Source: CAMCXE01 sp036520615
GTDB lineage: Bacteria; Pseudomonadota; Gammaproteobacteria; Pseudomonadales; Cellvibrionaceae
Reading direction: 5' to 3'
Length of the DNA stretch: 27,884 bases
Assembly: GCA_036520615.1 (NCBI GenBank)
Contig: DATDJI010000084.1
Coordinates: 1-27,884, forward strand
A model generated the notes under the pieces. It ran no database searches, was not told the origin of the DNA, and worked only from the letters and a program-made list of their open reading frames with translations. Shown in pieces: positions 8,072-16,556 of this stretch; positions within the stretch are counted from its first letter, which is position 1; every line of letters starts with the position of its first letter. Position numbers and translations under genes: made by a program.

Positions 8072-8285
8072 TTTAGAAAAGATGGATATGACAAACACAA
8101 AGTGCGCTGCTGCAATCTTCTCAATTTTCAGTCGGGAATTTGCAGCGTTAGCATGAGCATTACCGAATGATGTTTTTAACACTTACGACTTTAAAAAAAT
8201 GCCGCAGCGTAAAATAATAATTTTTCATTAAAAATTTATCGGCAGCCAAATAACTTTCTAGAAATTCGTCGACCCTACAACATTA

Positions 8286-8384
8286 ATAGATTGCGTCTCA
8301 AGCCAGAGACTTCATTGCATCTGCCAAGTTATCACAATGAATAACCCACAGTTTTTTCAGTATTAAATGTGCGACGCAATCTAT
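8286..8384. repeat. 12-bp perfect inverted repeat enclosing 75 bases
   Basis: ATAGATTGCGTC (8286-8297) is the exact reverse complement of GACGCAATCTAT (8373-8384). The enclosed 75 bases contain no gene. It could be the base stem of a structured RNA or the ends of a very small mobile element; no clear target-site duplication flanks it. Confidence 0.6.
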
Positions 8385-8438
8385 AAATTTTATCTTTAAA
8401 ATTCTCTCTTTGCCCAGCGCTAGCCACAAAGTGAATCC

Positions 8439-8576
8439 TTAATTTTTAAAACATACAAATTCTTCAGGAATCTCACGCTCAGGCGTCTTATGTCGTTTAA
8501 AAAATTCTTGCAGCGCGCTAAAATTTCTCTCCGATCGATTTTCCCAGTCCGCGACTTGATTAATACCTTTTCGCAT
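8439..8576 (-). CDS. Small hypothetical protein downstream of ppnN
   Basis: An ATG at 8576 opens a 45-residue frame that ends at TAA 8439. It begins MRKGINQVADWENRSERNFS and ends EIPEEFVCFKN. The composition is charged and helical, protein-like, and soluble. It follows ppnN on the same strand and in the same frame, 42 bases after the ppnN stop, so it would be co-transcribed. The ribosome site is weak (AGTGAG about 12 bases upstream). It was not recognised and may be a true small protein or the relic of a longer gene. Confidence 0.35.
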   Translation of the reverse strand: MRKGINQVADWENRSERNFSALQEFFKRHKTPEREIPEEFVCFKN

Positions 8577-8618
8577 TACAGAGCCAAACTCACTAGAGGA
8601 TGAGTGTCCAAGAAACGA

Positions 8619-10007
8619 TTAACTCACAATTTTGTAACAGGGAATATATTCTTGCGTGGGTATTTTCATACGCTTTTGCGCCACAAATGAGCGTAACAGC
8701 GCTTCTAGTGGCTGCATGATTATTTTTTCACCGTGGATTTCGTAAGGTCCGAATTCTTTTACCGCTTTAATACCATTTTCTTTTACGTTCCCGTCAACAA
8801 TACCGGAAAACGCTTTGCGCAACTGCGCAGCTAGGCGATGCGGCTCCTGATTTTTGTGTAGGTTTAATTGCGTCATATTCGCATGGGTGGGTTTAAATGG
8901 ACGCTGCAATTCCTCATCCACAGCAATTACCCAATTAAAATAATAGGCATCTTGTGTTTCGCGGCGGAAAATTTGTACGTCGCGCATACGTGCATGCATA
9001 TAGGTGGCTACTTGGTCCGGATCATCAATAATAATTGTGTATAACCGCTGCGCCTGCGAGCCCAAGGTAAGGCCGATAAATTCGTCAATATGTTTAAAAT
9101 AATCGGCTGATTCTCTAGGGCCAGTAAACACTAAAGGAAAAGGCATATCCGCATTGGCAGGATTTAATAACAGGCCCAGAATATACAGTATTTCTTCAGC
9201 TGTCCCGGCCCCACCGGGGAATACCACAATACCGTGGCCTGCACGCACAAACGCTTCTAGGCGCTTTTCTATATCCGGCATAATAATCAACTTATTAACA
9301 ATCGGATTGGGGGACTCAGCGGCAATAATTCCCGGCTCAGTAATTCCCACATAACGGCCATTAATGCGCTGTTTTGCATGCGCGATTGTGGCGCCTTTCA
9401 TCGGGCCTTTCATAGCGCCAGGGCCGCAGCCGGTACAAATATCTAAACCGCGCAATCCCAATGCGTAACCAACTTTTTTTGTGTACTGGTATTCCACCTC
9501 ATTAATTGAGTGGCCGCCCCAACAGACGATTAAATTCACTTCATTTAGCGGGTTTAATACGCCCGCATTGCGCAAAATATGGAAGACCGAGTTAGTCAGT
9601 CCTTCACTTTTGGATAAATCCAATAACCGGCTGTGTTCCAGTTCATTACTGATATAAATTAAATCGCGAAGAACAGAAAATAAATGCTCTTTGATACCTA
9701 CAATCATATGGCCATCGACAAAAGCGTTGGCAGGCGCATTGTGAATTTCTAATTTTATGCCGCGCTCTTGCTGGATAACTTCGATGGAAAAATCATCATA
9801 ATCTTCGAGAATTTTACTCGTGTCATCGGTTTCTTCACCAGTATTTAACACGGCCAACGCACAGCGGCGGAAGGTTTCATACATGCTGGAGTGGCTAGAT
9901 TTAGCCAAATGTGTAACTTCAAGTTGTGATAAAACATCCAGACTGTGTTCAGGGGTAACGCGGGCGGCCTTAATTTTTTGCGGGGGCCGGTGTATAGAAT
10001 TGTGCAT
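8619..10007 (-). CDS. ppnN: Nucleotide 5'-monophosphate nucleosidase PpnN (LOG family)
   Basis: A 462-residue cytoplasmic enzyme that hydrolyses nucleoside monophosphates to ribose 5-phosphate and a free base; in E. coli (YgdH) it is stimulated by (p)ppGpp. The N-terminal regulatory part matches the E. coli protein in pattern (SLDVLSQLEV, FRRCALAVLNTG, ERGIKLEI, NAFVDG). The Rossmann/LOG core holds GCGPGAMK at 193-200 and the PGGAGTAEE loop at 264-272, which bind phosphate and carry the catalytic glutamate. The length is close to the E. coli protein (454). It lies 81 bases downstream of folA on the same strand, so it may be in the lgt-thyA-folA operon or have its own promoter in that A/T-rich gap. 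Confidence 0.96.
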   Translation of the reverse strand: MHNSIHRPPQKIKAARVTPEHSLDVLSQLEVTHLAKSSHSSMYETFRRCALAVLNTGEETDDTSKILEDYDDFSIEVIQQERGIKLEIHNAPANAFVDGHMIVGIKEHLFSVLRDLIYISNELEHSRLLDLSKSEGLTNSVFHILRNAGVLNPLNEVNLIVCWGGHSINEVEYQYTKKVGYALGLRGLDICTGCGPGAMKGPMKGATIAHAKQRINGRYVGITEPGIIAAESPNPIVNKLIIMPDIEKRLEAFVRAGHGIVVFPGGAGTAEEILYILGLLLNPANADMPFPLVFTGPRESADYFKHIDEFIGLTLGSQAQRLYTIIIDDPDQVATYMHARMRDVQIFRRETQDAYYFNWVIAVDEELQRPFKPTHANMTQLNLHKNQEPHRLAAQLRKAFSGIVDGNVKENGIKAVKEFGPYEIHGEKIIMQPLEALLRSFVAQKRMKIPTQEYIPCYKIVS

Positions 10008-10088
10008 GGCAACATCCTAATTTTTAATATTTTTTAAAGTTTAGTCGCTTTGACGAGGGCGGGTGCGAAAAATAACTATTGGCTGTAG

Positions 10089-10604
10089 TTAAATACCAAT
10101 CGCCGAGACATAGTGTTCAAAGTCCATGGCGTAGCCGTTGGCCTCATCCGACGGATGATGCTCTCTATGTACGAGACTCCAAGCGCTTTTATCCCACGCG
10201 GGAAAATAGGCGTCCCCGTCGATGTGAGCTTGTACCTGAGTAACGTAAAGCACTTGTGCCAATGGCAAGGCCTGCTCATAAAGATCCGCACCGCCTATGA
10301 CAAAAAATTCGTCTTTGTCTGCGGCTCTGGCAGCGTGCTGAGCTTTTTCTATCGCCATGGGCAGACTCGTAGCCAAGTGGACGCCGTCGTATTGCAAATG
10401 CTGCTGACGTGTAATCACTATATTCGTGCGGCCCGGCAAAGGGCGGCCAATTGATTCGTATGTTTTGCGGCCCATAATGATGGGCTTGCCTAAGGTTGTG
10501 CGTTTAAAAAATTGCAAATCCGCAGGCAAATGCCAGGGTAATTGATTATTACGGCCAATGACGCGGTTAAGTGACATAGCGCAAATGATGGCAAGTTTGG
10601 GCAT
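10089..10604 (-). CDS. folA: Dihydrofolate reductase
   Basis: Reduces dihydrofolate to tetrahydrofolate with NADPH. From ATG 10604 the protein has 171 residues, close to the usual 160-170; an upstream GTG at 10616 adds four residues but gives an atypical N-terminus. The fold is clear: LAIICAMSLNRVIGRNNQLPWHLPADLQFFK covers strand A, the Met20 loop and the catalytic acid (D in LPADL); only its start LAIICAMSLNRVIG need be matched for recognition. IIMGRKTYESIGRPLPGR is the NADPH-binding segment, and FFVIGGADLYEQALP is the conserved GG turn. It lies 65 bases after thyA on the same strand, the usual pairing, because thymidylate synthase makes the dihydrofolate that this enzyme recycles. Confidence 0.98.
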   Translation of the reverse strand: MPKLAIICAMSLNRVIGRNNQLPWHLPADLQFFKRTTLGKPIIMGRKTYESIGRPLPGRTNIVITRQQHLQYDGVHLATSLPMAIEKAQHAARAADKDEFFVIGGADLYEQALPLAQVLYVTQVQAHIDGDAYFPAWDKSAWSLVHREHHPSDEANGYAMDFEHYVSAIGI

Positions 10605-10669
10605 AAATGACAGCACCGATTGGGTTAAAAACCCCGCAGCATAAACTAGCAGGCTAATAAATTAGAAGG

Positions 10670-11503
10670 CTACACGGAAATCGGTGCGCTTATGGCGGGA
10701 TGTGATTGATAGTTTTGTAAACTAAAATCATCAAAAGTAAATTTAAAAATATCATTTACTTTTGGATTAATATTCATCTGCGGTAATGGCAGAGGGGTAC
10801 GGCTCAATTGCGTTTCCACCTGTTCTAAATGATTTAAATACAGATGAGCATCTCCCAACGTGTGAATAAATTCACCTAATCCCAACCCGGTTACCTGCGC
10901 AACCATCATTGTCAGTAGCGCGTAAGAGGCGATATTAAAAGGCACACCTAAAAATATATCGCCGCTGCGCTGGTATAACTGGCAGGATAATTTACCGTCT
11001 AATACATAAAACTGAAATAATGTGTGGCACGGCGGTAAAGCCATTTTACCTTCGGCGGCATTTTCATGCGGCGCGCGGGATTCGTCGGGCAAAAGCGCCG
11101 GGTTCCAGGCAGAAACAATTAACCGGCGTGAATGGGGTTTGTGCCGAATTTGCTCAACCACCTGGCTTATTTGGTCGATAACTTCACCATTCGGTCCTGC
11201 CCAAGAGCGCCATTGAGCACCGTAAACTGGACCTAATTCCCCCTCGGGAGTGGCCCATTCATTCCAAATTTTTACGCCGTTATCCTGCAAATATTTAATA
11301 TTAGTATCGCCCTGCAAAAACCATAATAGCTCGTGGATAATGGCTTTAACGTGAACCTTTTTTGTCGTCACTAGCGGAAATCCATCCGCTAAATCAAAAC
11401 GCATTTGATGGCCAAATATACTTTTCGTACCGGTCCCAGTGCGATCGCTGCGGGTGATGCCATTTGTGTATACGTGGTGCATTAAATCGAGATACTGTTG
11501 CAT
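10670..11503 (-). CDS. thyA: Thymidylate synthase
   Basis: Methylates dUMP to dTMP with 5,10-methylene-tetrahydrofolate. The 277-residue protein shows the N-terminal arginine loop (RSDRTGTGTKSIFGHQMRFDL), the catalytic LPPCHTLFQFYV with Cys159, the nucleotide-binding QRSGDIFLGVPFNIASYALL, and DAHLYLNHLEQ near the C-terminus. It is slightly longer than E. coli ThyA (264), with an extra segment just before the catalytic loop (around residues 140-155). It begins 8 bases after the lgt stop, so the two are in one operon, an arrangement conserved in pseudomonads and enterics. folA follows. Confidence 0.98.
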   Translation of the reverse strand: MQQYLDLMHHVYTNGITRSDRTGTGTKSIFGHQMRFDLADGFPLVTTKKVHVKAIIHELLWFLQGDTNIKYLQDNGVKIWNEWATPEGELGPVYGAQWRSWAGPNGEVIDQISQVVEQIRHKPHSRRLIVSAWNPALLPDESRAPHENAAEGKMALPPCHTLFQFYVLDGKLSCQLYQRSGDIFLGVPFNIASYALLTMMVAQVTGLGLGEFIHTLGDAHLYLNHLEQVETQLSRTPLPLPQMNINPKVNDIFKFTFDDFSLQNYQSHPAISAPISV

Positions 11504-11511
11504 ATTGCTAC

Positions 11512-12321
11512 CTATTTTACCTGTACTCGTGCTTTTCTAGCGTTAATATGCGCCCAAATAAATACGCCACCACCGATTAAAATCATCGGCAAACATAACT
11601 CTTGCCCGCGCGACATCCAGCCAAACCATTCAAAATTAATATGCGCATCCGGCTGACGGAAAAACTCGACAAAAAATCGAAAGCAGCCGTAAATCAATAC
11701 AAACAACGAACACACAGCGGCGCGCGGGCGGGGTTTGGCGGAGTACCAAACGAATAAAATTAAAAACAGTACTATGCCTTCCAAACCGGCTTCATATAAT
11801 TGTGAAGGATGGCGCGGCAGGTGTTCTGCATCAGTGGGAAATACCATAGCCCAGGGTACATCAGCTGCACGGCCGTAAAGTTCAGCACCGATAAAATTGC
11901 CTAAGCGGCCAAAAAATAAACCCACTGGTACAAACGGCGCGACAAAATCCATAACGTCTAAAAAGTTTTGACCGATTTTACGACAGTACAACGACATGGC
12001 AACAATGACGCCTAACAACCCGCCGTGAAACGACATACCGCCTTCCCATACGCGAAAAATCATCATTGGGTCCGCTAATAAGTCCTCAGGTTTATAAAAC
12101 AGCACGTAGCCAATGCGCGCACCTAAAACCACCCCCATAGCACCATAAAAAATTAAATCGTCCACTTGGTGCGTGCGCACAACCAGGTCAGGGCGCAGGC
12201 TGCGCTTTTTGGCCAAAACCCATGCAAGACTAAACCCCACCAAATACATAAGGCCGTACCAATGGATTTTAAGAGGCCCAATCGCGATGGCGACTGGATC
12301 TATTTGTGGATAAGTAAGCAT
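11512..12321 (-). CDS. lgt: Prolipoprotein diacylglyceryl transferase
   Basis: An integral inner-membrane enzyme that transfers diacylglycerol from phosphatidylglycerol to the lipobox cysteine, the first step of lipoprotein maturation. The 269 residues contain about seven hydrophobic segments. Recognition comes from the N-terminal YPQIDPVAIAIGPLKIHWYG, the GGMSFHGGLLG segment, the signature GRLGNFIGAELYGR, and the C-terminal RFFVEFFRQPD (Arg/Glu residues important in E. coli). The signature usually reads GNFIN; here the final Asn is Gly, a mild deviation, while the essential preceding Asn is kept. It leads the lgt-thyA-folA cluster, and the DUF2459 lipoprotein at 24615 is a plausible local substrate. 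Confidence 0.97.
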   Translation of the reverse strand: MLTYPQIDPVAIAIGPLKIHWYGLMYLVGFSLAWVLAKKRSLRPDLVVRTHQVDDLIFYGAMGVVLGARIGYVLFYKPEDLLADPMMIFRVWEGGMSFHGGLLGVIVAMSLYCRKIGQNFLDVMDFVAPFVPVGLFFGRLGNFIGAELYGRAADVPWAMVFPTDAEHLPRHPSQLYEAGLEGIVLFLILFVWYSAKPRPRAAVCSLFVLIYGCFRFFVEFFRQPDAHINFEWFGWMSRGQELCLPMILIGGGVFIWAHINARKARVQVK

Positions 12322-12832
12322 GTTATTTCCTAATTTAAATAAAACTTAAATTTAAAACCGTGAGACTACAAAATGATTATTAAGTCCATTTAATTGCGTC
12401 ACCTATCAAGCACAGGATAAACCGCAACAACCCTGGCGAACAAAGCACTGAAAACCATTTAAATCCTTTTTATTTTGGATTTAAATTCAAACTCGAAAGC
12501 ATTAACACAAGGGAATTTAAACCTGCTAGCCGGTTGGATCAAAGTGCGCCCAACCACAATTGCATCTAGCTACTTAATTGCCGTCATTGTGATTAGTTGT
12601 TATTAAAATCTAATCGGGCGGCATTTTAGATAATCTAGCGCCCATTACTAGGCTTTTACTTCGCTCAGTTTAATAAGGCTCGACTATTTTGAAATTTACG
12701 CGGCAGCCACCTTCTTACGCGCCGTAAACTTATTCGCTCGGCATTGGATAGAAATGGCATTTGCAGAAATCCGCACGCGACAATATTTAAAATTGATAAA
12801 GGTTGGCATATTGGTCGCGGCTGTATCGGCGT
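12322..12832. other. A/T-rich intergenic region between ptsP and lgt
   Basis: No supported gene in 511 bases. It should hold the end of the rppH-ptsP transcript and the lgt promoter. A plus-strand frame is open from 12652 to the TAA at 12835-12837 and ends with a basic, hydrophobic tail (KLIKVGILVAAVSAFN), but it has only an internal ATG (12754) without a ribosome site and runs antisense into the ptsP 3' end, so it is not annotated as a gene. Confidence 0.5.
12457..12486. repeat. 10-bp perfect inverted repeat (ATTTAAATCC/GGATTTAAAT)
   Basis: ATTTAAATCC at 12457-12466 pairs exactly with GGATTTAAAT at 12477-12486 around a T-rich 10-base loop. No T-run follows either arm. It lies about 135 bases upstream of lgt and could be a regulator site or an RNA hairpin in the lgt leader. 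Confidence 0.55.
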
Positions 12833-15115
12833 TTAATTAACCACCTTGTCCTGTCCAGGCATATCCGGCTTAGTAAGCCAGGTGAGGCCAGCTTCGTTAT
12901 ACACCCGCTGAATCAAGCGATTAATTGATTCGGTGTCCGGTAATAGTTTCACCTCCGCCAATAGGGCTTGGGCATCGGCAAGCTTCACACCGCGAATAAC
13001 TGACTTCACGCGCAACAGGTTAGTGGCACTCATTGAGAGACTGTCAAAACCCATGGCCATAAGCAAAAGAGCGGCTGACGGATCACCGGCTAATTCACCG
13101 CAAATACCCACCGGCACTCCCTGGCTGTGCGAATCCTCCACCACCTGTTGAAGCGCGCGTATAACCGCCGGGTGCAGCGAGTGGTAAAGATCCGCCACGC
13201 GTGGGTTGTTGCGATCCACAGCTAACAAATACTGCGTTAAATCGTTACTGCCGACGGAGAGAAAATCCGCTCGAGCGGCCATTTCTTTCGCTAGGTATAC
13301 GGCTGAAGGTACTTCGATCATCACACCGATCGGCGGCATACTGATGCGATAGCCTTCTTCAATGAGTTCGTCATAAGCGCGGTAAATGAGCATCTGGGCG
13401 ATTTCAAGCTCAGGAATTGAGGAGATCATCGGCAATAAAATACGCAGATTGTTCAAATCCTCGGACGCTTTTAACATCGCTCGCACCTGAGCTAAAAAAA
13501 TTTCCGGATGATCAAGCGTCACGCGTATGCCGCGCCAGCCTAAAAACGGGTTGTCCTCGGTGATCGGGAAATACGGCAAGGCTTTATCCCCGCCTATATC
13601 CAGCGTTCGCATCGTTACAGGATGTGGGGCAAAGGCCTGTAACTGCTCACGATAAGCTACGCGCTGCTCCTCCTCGGAGGGAAAACGATCACGCAACATA
13701 AAGGGCACTTCGGTACGGTATAGACCAACGCCTTCAGCGCCTCGCTCCAGCGACAAAATCGCATCGGCCATCAAGCCGGTATTTACCCACAAGGCTACAC
13801 GATGGCGATCAAGCGTTTCGCAGGGCAATTCTTTTAACGATTCTAAAAGACGGTATAGCTCCTGGTCGTCTTTAACTATGTCTTGATAGCGTTCTTTTAA
13901 CCCTGTGGAAGGATCGCTAAAAACACAACCGTGGTAGCCATCAACAATTAACTCGCGTTGATCCAGCTTGGTAAACGGTAGATCCACCGCCCCCATCACT
14001 GTAGGAATACCCATGGAGCGGGCCAAAATCGCTACGTGAGAGTTGCTCGATCCGCGCACGCTGACAATACCGACGAGTTTGCCGAAGGGCACCTCGCCCA
14101 ACACCGAAGCGGTAAGTTCTTCGCCTACCAAAATCGTGTTGTCCGGATAGACGCGCTCTTTTTCTGTCGACTGTTGTAAATAGGCTAAAACGCGGCTGCC
14201 TAAGTCGTGAACATCGGAGGCGCGCTCTTGCAGATACGGATCATGCATGCTGGAGAAGGTTTTTACGTGCTCTAAAATCACGTCGCTCCAGGCATATTGA
14301 GCACTTAAACCCTGGCCAATGCGAGAGCGCACCTCACCGCCAAGTGAAGCGTCATCGAGCATGCCCAAATAGGCGTCAAAAAGCACTTGCTCCTCACGGT
14401 TTAAGCGCGCCTTAAGCTCATCGCCTAAGCGTTTTACATCCTTGCGCACGGCGGCCAAACACTGATTAAAAAACTCTAATTCTTCAGGAATATTGTCAAT
14501 GCGCTGCAGCGGAACCGCTTTTAAATCCGCCAGCGGTGAGATAACAACCGCCTGACCTATGGCAACCCCAGGGGCGCCTGCCACGCCTTGAAAGCGCACT
14601 TCACCGCCGGCGTTTTCCACGCCGATCGTAATAGCACCGGTGGCTTCGGCGTGGGCAATTACGCCCGCCAGCTGGGCGGACATAGTGACCAAAAAGGCTT
14701 CTTCACCTTCGTCAAATTTGCGCCTTGGACCCTGCTGAATGACTAAAACCCCCAGCACTGTACGGTGGTGAATAATCGGCACACCTAAAAAGGCGCTGTA
14801 GCGCTCTTCGCCGGTTTCAGGGAAATACTGGAATTTAGGGTGATTTTCCGCGTGCTCTAAATTAAGTGGCTCTTCACGGGCGGCAACATGACCGACCAGC
14901 CCTTCGTTTACAGCCAATCGCACGCGACCAACTGAATCAGGGTTGAGACCATCGGTGGCCATTAACACATAAGCGCCGCTGCCATCACGCAAGTAGACTG
15001 AACACACTTCAGTGTTCATAACGGATTTAACACGGGCAACAATGATACTCAGTACCGAGGCGAGGTCCCGGGCGGCGTTAACCTCTTGAACAATACTGCG
15101 TAACGCGGTGAGCAT
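12833..15115 (-). CDS. ptsP: Phosphoenolpyruvate-protein phosphotransferase PtsP (EI-Ntr)
   Basis: The first enzyme of the nitrogen-type phosphotransferase relay: it autophosphorylates with PEP and passes the phosphate to NPr (PtsO). The 760 residues comprise an N-terminal GAF domain (about 1-160, CSVYLRDGSG and FLGVPIIHH), the HPr-binding helical domain, the phospho-histidine domain with His360 in GSSNSHVAILAR, and the C-terminal PEP-binding barrel (YRTEVPFMLRDRFPSEEEQ, MRTLDIGGDK, FLSVGSNDLTQYLLAVDRNN, GICGELAGD). This length and GAF fusion separate it from sugar-PTS enzyme I (about 575). It starts 10 bases after rppH, with the rppH stop forming part of its TAAGGG ribosome site. ptsO and ptsN are not in the window. 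Confidence 0.98.
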   Translation of the reverse strand: MLTALRSIVQEVNAARDLASVLSIIVARVKSVMNTEVCSVYLRDGSGAYVLMATDGLNPDSVGRVRLAVNEGLVGHVAAREEPLNLEHAENHPKFQYFPETGEERYSAFLGVPIIHHRTVLGVLVIQQGPRRKFDEGEEAFLVTMSAQLAGVIAHAEATGAITIGVENAGGEVRFQGVAGAPGVAIGQAVVISPLADLKAVPLQRIDNIPEELEFFNQCLAAVRKDVKRLGDELKARLNREEQVLFDAYLGMLDDASLGGEVRSRIGQGLSAQYAWSDVILEHVKTFSSMHDPYLQERASDVHDLGSRVLAYLQQSTEKERVYPDNTILVGEELTASVLGEVPFGKLVGIVSVRGSSNSHVAILARSMGIPTVMGAVDLPFTKLDQRELIVDGYHGCVFSDPSTGLKERYQDIVKDDQELYRLLESLKELPCETLDRHRVALWVNTGLMADAILSLERGAEGVGLYRTEVPFMLRDRFPSEEEQRVAYREQLQAFAPHPVTMRTLDIGGDKALPYFPITEDNPFLGWRGIRVTLDHPEIFLAQVRAMLKASEDLNNLRILLPMISSIPELEIAQMLIYRAYDELIEEGYRISMPPIGVMIEVPSAVYLAKEMAARADFLSVGSNDLTQYLLAVDRNNPRVADLYHSLHPAVIRALQQVVEDSHSQGVPVGICGELAGDPSAALLLMAMGFDSLSMSATNLLRVKSVIRGVKLADAQALLAEVKLLPDTESINRLIQRVYNEAGLTWLTKPDMPGQDKVVN

Positions 15116-15125
15116 AGCGGTACCC

Positions 15126-15611
15126 TTAAGGAATATGTGCCGGCGCCACGTAAGGCGCCAATTCTTTGAGTGCGCGGCGGTAAACCTCGCGTTTAAACGC
15201 CACCACTTGGTTGAGCGGATACCAATAGTTTACCCAACGCCAGGCATCAAACTCCGGGGGGCTACAGGCGCTGACATTTAAGCGGCTTTCATCGCTCAGT
15301 AACTGCAGCAAATACCATTTTTGTTTTTGGCCAATACACACGGGCTCCTGCTGACGTACAAATCGCGTCGGTAAATGGTAACGCAGCCAACCTTTCGTAC
15401 AGGCAAGAATTTTAACGTCGCTGGGCTGTAACCCCACTTCTTCATTTAACTCGCGAAATAATGCAGCTTCGTTGTCTTCATACTGTTTAATTCCGCCCTG
15501 CGGGAACTGCCATGCATCCTGCCCCCCGACCCTGCGAGCCCAGAGTAATTGCCCTTCGGAGTTACTAAGCATAATGCCAACATTGGGACGGAACCCATCG
15601 GCGTCTATCAC
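15126..15611 (-). CDS. rppH: RNA pyrophosphohydrolase RppH (Nudix)
   Basis: Removes pyrophosphate from 5'-triphosphorylated mRNA, which triggers RNase E decay. The 161-residue protein starts at GTG 15611 behind GAGAGG. It begins IDADGFRPNVGIML, as in E. coli RppH, and carries the full Nudix box GGIKQYEDNEAALFRELNEE followed by VGL (G-x5-E-x7-R-E-x2-E-E-x-G). The downstream WLRYHLPTRFV and QKQKWYLLQL are also family features. It is first in the rppH-ptsP operon, the same pair as in pseudomonads and E. coli. Confidence 0.98.
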   Translation of the reverse strand: MIDADGFRPNVGIMLSNSEGQLLWARRVGGQDAWQFPQGGIKQYEDNEAALFRELNEEVGLQPSDVKILACTKGWLRYHLPTRFVRQQEPVCIGQKQKWYLLQLLSDESRLNVSACSPPEFDAWRWVNYWYPLNQVVAFKREVYRRALKELAPYVAPAHIP

Positions 15612-15894
15612 TGGGGCCTCTCAATTCTTTTAAATTTTGCCAAAGTGGGGCCAAAGATCACTGCCAGCGAATATCGTTCCAGCGTCACCTAAGAGTTTAC
15701 GCATTCACTTTTAGCGCTGTCGCCGCCACAATTAGGAACTGTTGTTTTAGCCTGGTAATGTACCTCAATTTCATAGTGTTGAAAGAAAATCTTTATGCTG
15801 CACAGCAGCTTAGCCAATTCGACAGGTCCATAAGGCAAGCATAGCCAAACCCAAGCGGACCCCCAGCTAAACCCCCTTAATTTTTGGAGTATTT

Positions 15895-16548
15895 GTGACC
15901 TTAGCGTTATTTGATTTAGACAACACTTTATTGGGTGGTGACAGCGACCATGCCTGGGGCACATTTTTAGTGGCGAAGGGCCTGGTAGATGGAGGCGAAT
16001 ACAGCGCAGCAAATGATCGCTTTTATGCCGACTATCAGGCGGGCACATTGGATATCCGCACCTATTTATCCTTTGCCTTGGCACCTCTGACTCGGTTTAA
16101 CCTTGCTGAGCTTGCGATACTGCATAGGGAATTTATGGCGGGCTATATAGAGCCATTGATCCTGCCCAAAGCTCTAAATTTATTAGCTGAGCACCGCGCG
16201 CAAGGTCACAGGCTAGTAATTATTACGGCCACCAATCGGTTTATTACTGGGCCTATAGCCACGCGCTTGGGTGTGCAGGATTTGCTGGCAACGGAAGCTG
16301 AAGTTGAGGATGGCCGCTATACCGGCAATATCAGCGGCGTGCCCTGCTTTCAAGGCGGCAAGGTTGAGCGCCTGCAGCAGTGGCTGGCTGAGCAGGAAGA
16401 GAATTTAGAGGGTAGTTATTTTTATAGCGACTCGGCTAATGACTTGCCGCTACTGGAGGTAGTTGCCTATCCTATCGCAGTAGATGCGGACCTGCGCCTT
16501 GCTCAGTGGGCTAAGCAATATGGGCATCGCACCATAAGCCTGCGTTAG
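15895..16548 (+). CDS. HAD-superfamily IB phosphatase (SerB-like; histidinol-phosphatase candidate)
   Basis: A 217-residue cytoplasmic phosphatase. Start GTG 15895 is preceded by GGAG at a good distance. HAD motif I is FDLDNTLL (nucleophile Asp7, acid Asp9), motif II lies at VIITATN, the motif III Lys is in GGKVERL, and motif IV is YSDSANDLPLL. The large cap between motifs I and II (about residues 15-90) places it in subclass IB with phosphoserine-phosphatase-like enzymes. The same family sits beside rppH-ptsP in Pseudomonas, where I recall it being linked to histidinol-phosphate hydrolysis, but the substrate cannot be read from the sequence. It is transcribed divergently from rppH across a 283-base gap and ends 8 bases from the convergent EAL gene. 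Confidence 0.9.
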   Translation: MTLALFDLDNTLLGGDSDHAWGTFLVAKGLVDGGEYSAANDRFYADYQAGTLDIRTYLSFALAPLTRFNLAELAILHREFMAGYIEPLILPKALNLLAEHRAQGHRLVIITATNRFITGPIATRLGVQDLLATEAEVEDGRYTGNISGVPCFQGGKVERLQQWLAEQEENLEGSYFYSDSANDLPLLEVVAYPIAVDADLRLAQWAKQYGHRTISLR

Positions 16549-16556
16549 AGACGCGC

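Noticed and set aside
12652..12837. Open plus-strand frame ending KLIKVGILVAAVSAFN
   Set aside because: No start codon with a ribosome site, A/T-rich, and it overlaps the ptsP 3' end antisense.
15689..16084. 131-residue minus-strand frame across the rppH-HAD gap
   Set aside because: Mostly antisense to the HAD phosphatase gene, with low-complexity basic composition.
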